Below are positions 63,421 to 64,000 of a stretch of DNA of 64,000 bases, in pieces (the stretch's first letter is position 1; each line of letters opens with the position of its first letter). The DNA lies in assembly GCA_903772945.1 (NCBI GenBank), contig CAICTM010000050.1, positions 87,529-151,528 of the forward strand. Direction: 5' to 3'. The notes beneath the pieces are model-generated. The model was not told the origin of the DNA and ran no database searches. It was given only the letters and a program-made list of their open reading frames with translations. The position numbers and the translations under genes are program-made. The stretch is from Seminavis robusta. Lineage: Eukaryota > Bacillariophyta > Bacillariophyceae > Naviculales > Naviculaceae.

Positions 63421-64000
63421 GAGGGTGACGATCCAGCTGGCTACTGTAGCTGGACTCGACTCGAGCCAGTCGGCCAGCGGCAGTGTACCACTGTCCTAAC
63501 TTACTGCCTTCAATAATTCATATGCCCCCTGGGTCGTCTCCGTTTCCAGTACTAGTTCAACTTGTCTACTAATACAGGATAATGGTGAATAGAATCGAAT
63601 GAATCATGTGGCTTATATTTAGGGTTTAGGTTTTGCAATTTCGAAGTCAACGTGTGTTAAGTGGAGGGTTGGCTCGCTTCGCTGGGAGCTTGGCGTCTTC
63701 TTTTTCCTCTGCTTCCGCTCTTCTGTCGGAACTGGGGTATTCGTAATAGGATCGTTTGAGCAAGTTCGGCAGCTTTCTTCATACCTTGTGGAGTGTCATC
63801 ATTCTGACTATTCGCAGGTGATACTTGGCCGACGTGGTTCGTGGAACAGGTGGGACGGGAGATGACGTATTTGGTTGCATTGGAACTGTGATGGTTTGCG
63901 AATAATATTGGAGGTCCAGTATTGAGGTTTGAAAGTGAGGGCACGGGGTTTATACGGTAAGCTACTGTAGGAGCTTACCACCGTTCTCCTGCTGGTGCTT
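63421..64000. other. Window end, no gene recognised
   Basis: I see no supportable gene. A minus-strand frame at 63657-63944 opens at GTG rather than ATG and has no recognisable domain. A gene extending beyond the window cannot be excluded. Confidence 0.35.

Noticed and set aside
63657-63944. 95-codon minus-strand frame near the window end
   Set aside because: It opens at GTG, not ATG, has only basic low-complexity sequence and no domain.
1-64000. CRISPR arrays, insertion sequences, operons
   Set aside because: There are no spaced direct repeats of CRISPR type, no transposase frames and no ribosome-binding-site-led gene strings. The intron structure marks the sequence as eukaryotic.

Overview
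The window is nuclear DNA of a eukaryotic alga, most probably a raphid pennate diatom such as Seminavis or a relative. The reasons are: genes carry short GT-AG introns (about 70-135 nt, one of 195); there are no operons or bacterial signals; and several families typical of diatoms occur together. These include one-pass leucine-rich-repeat proteins with an acidic N-terminal half, ankyrin proteins built on the HENGCPWD-type repeat, a helicase-associated domain, and a receptor cyclase fused to a phosphodiesterase. The species is an inference. Gaps between genes are rich in the short palindromes CTAGCTAG and TACCGGTA.

Layout. 1-12.7 kb: a tiny secreted Cys-rich peptide, an LRR membrane protein, a decaying gene with two frame-breaking tandem duplications, a class 3 lipase convergent with a GNS-type sulfatase, and a small two-TM Cys-rich protein. 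12.7-18.6 kb: an 18-exon gene that I reconstructed to one 1480-residue frame. It encodes a signal peptide, a large Cys-rich ectodomain, a class C GPCR-like 7TM, a class III cyclase domain and a PDE domain. 19-26.7 kb (minus): a 2386-residue Nup205/Nup192-type scaffold nucleoporin with an FG-repeat N-terminus. 26.9-28 kb: ankyrin pseudogene. 28.5-35 kb: VPS37 (ESCRT-I), APC4 (anaphase-promoting complex) and a TEX264-like protein. 35.5-46 kb: two F-box-like/ankyrin paralogues flanking a multicopper oxidase, a SMU1-like splicing factor and a mitochondrial J-domain protein. 46-55 kb: an ornithine cyclodeaminase/mu-crystallin protein, an unknown secreted protein, a large disordered nuclear protein and a RusA-like resolvase. 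55-64 kb: a gene-poor stretch with an ankyrin relic, a divergent pair of DUF1275 + EF-hand membrane proteins, and a decayed retroelement tail with a GIY-YIG-like motif.

How the genes relate. Most are independent housekeeping genes (nuclear pore, ESCRT-I, APC/C, spliceosome) interleaved with fast-evolving accessory genes. Neighbours are usually convergent or divergent, so no co-transcribed pathway is implied. The most striking object is the receptor-cyclase-PDE gene. The PDE metal site is intact, but the cyclase domain lacks residues normally essential for catalysis, which suggests a receptor-controlled cyclic nucleotide hydrolase with a pseudocyclase between receptor and enzyme. Exon joins were chosen by splice motifs, reading phase and family alignment from memory. 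No searches were run.
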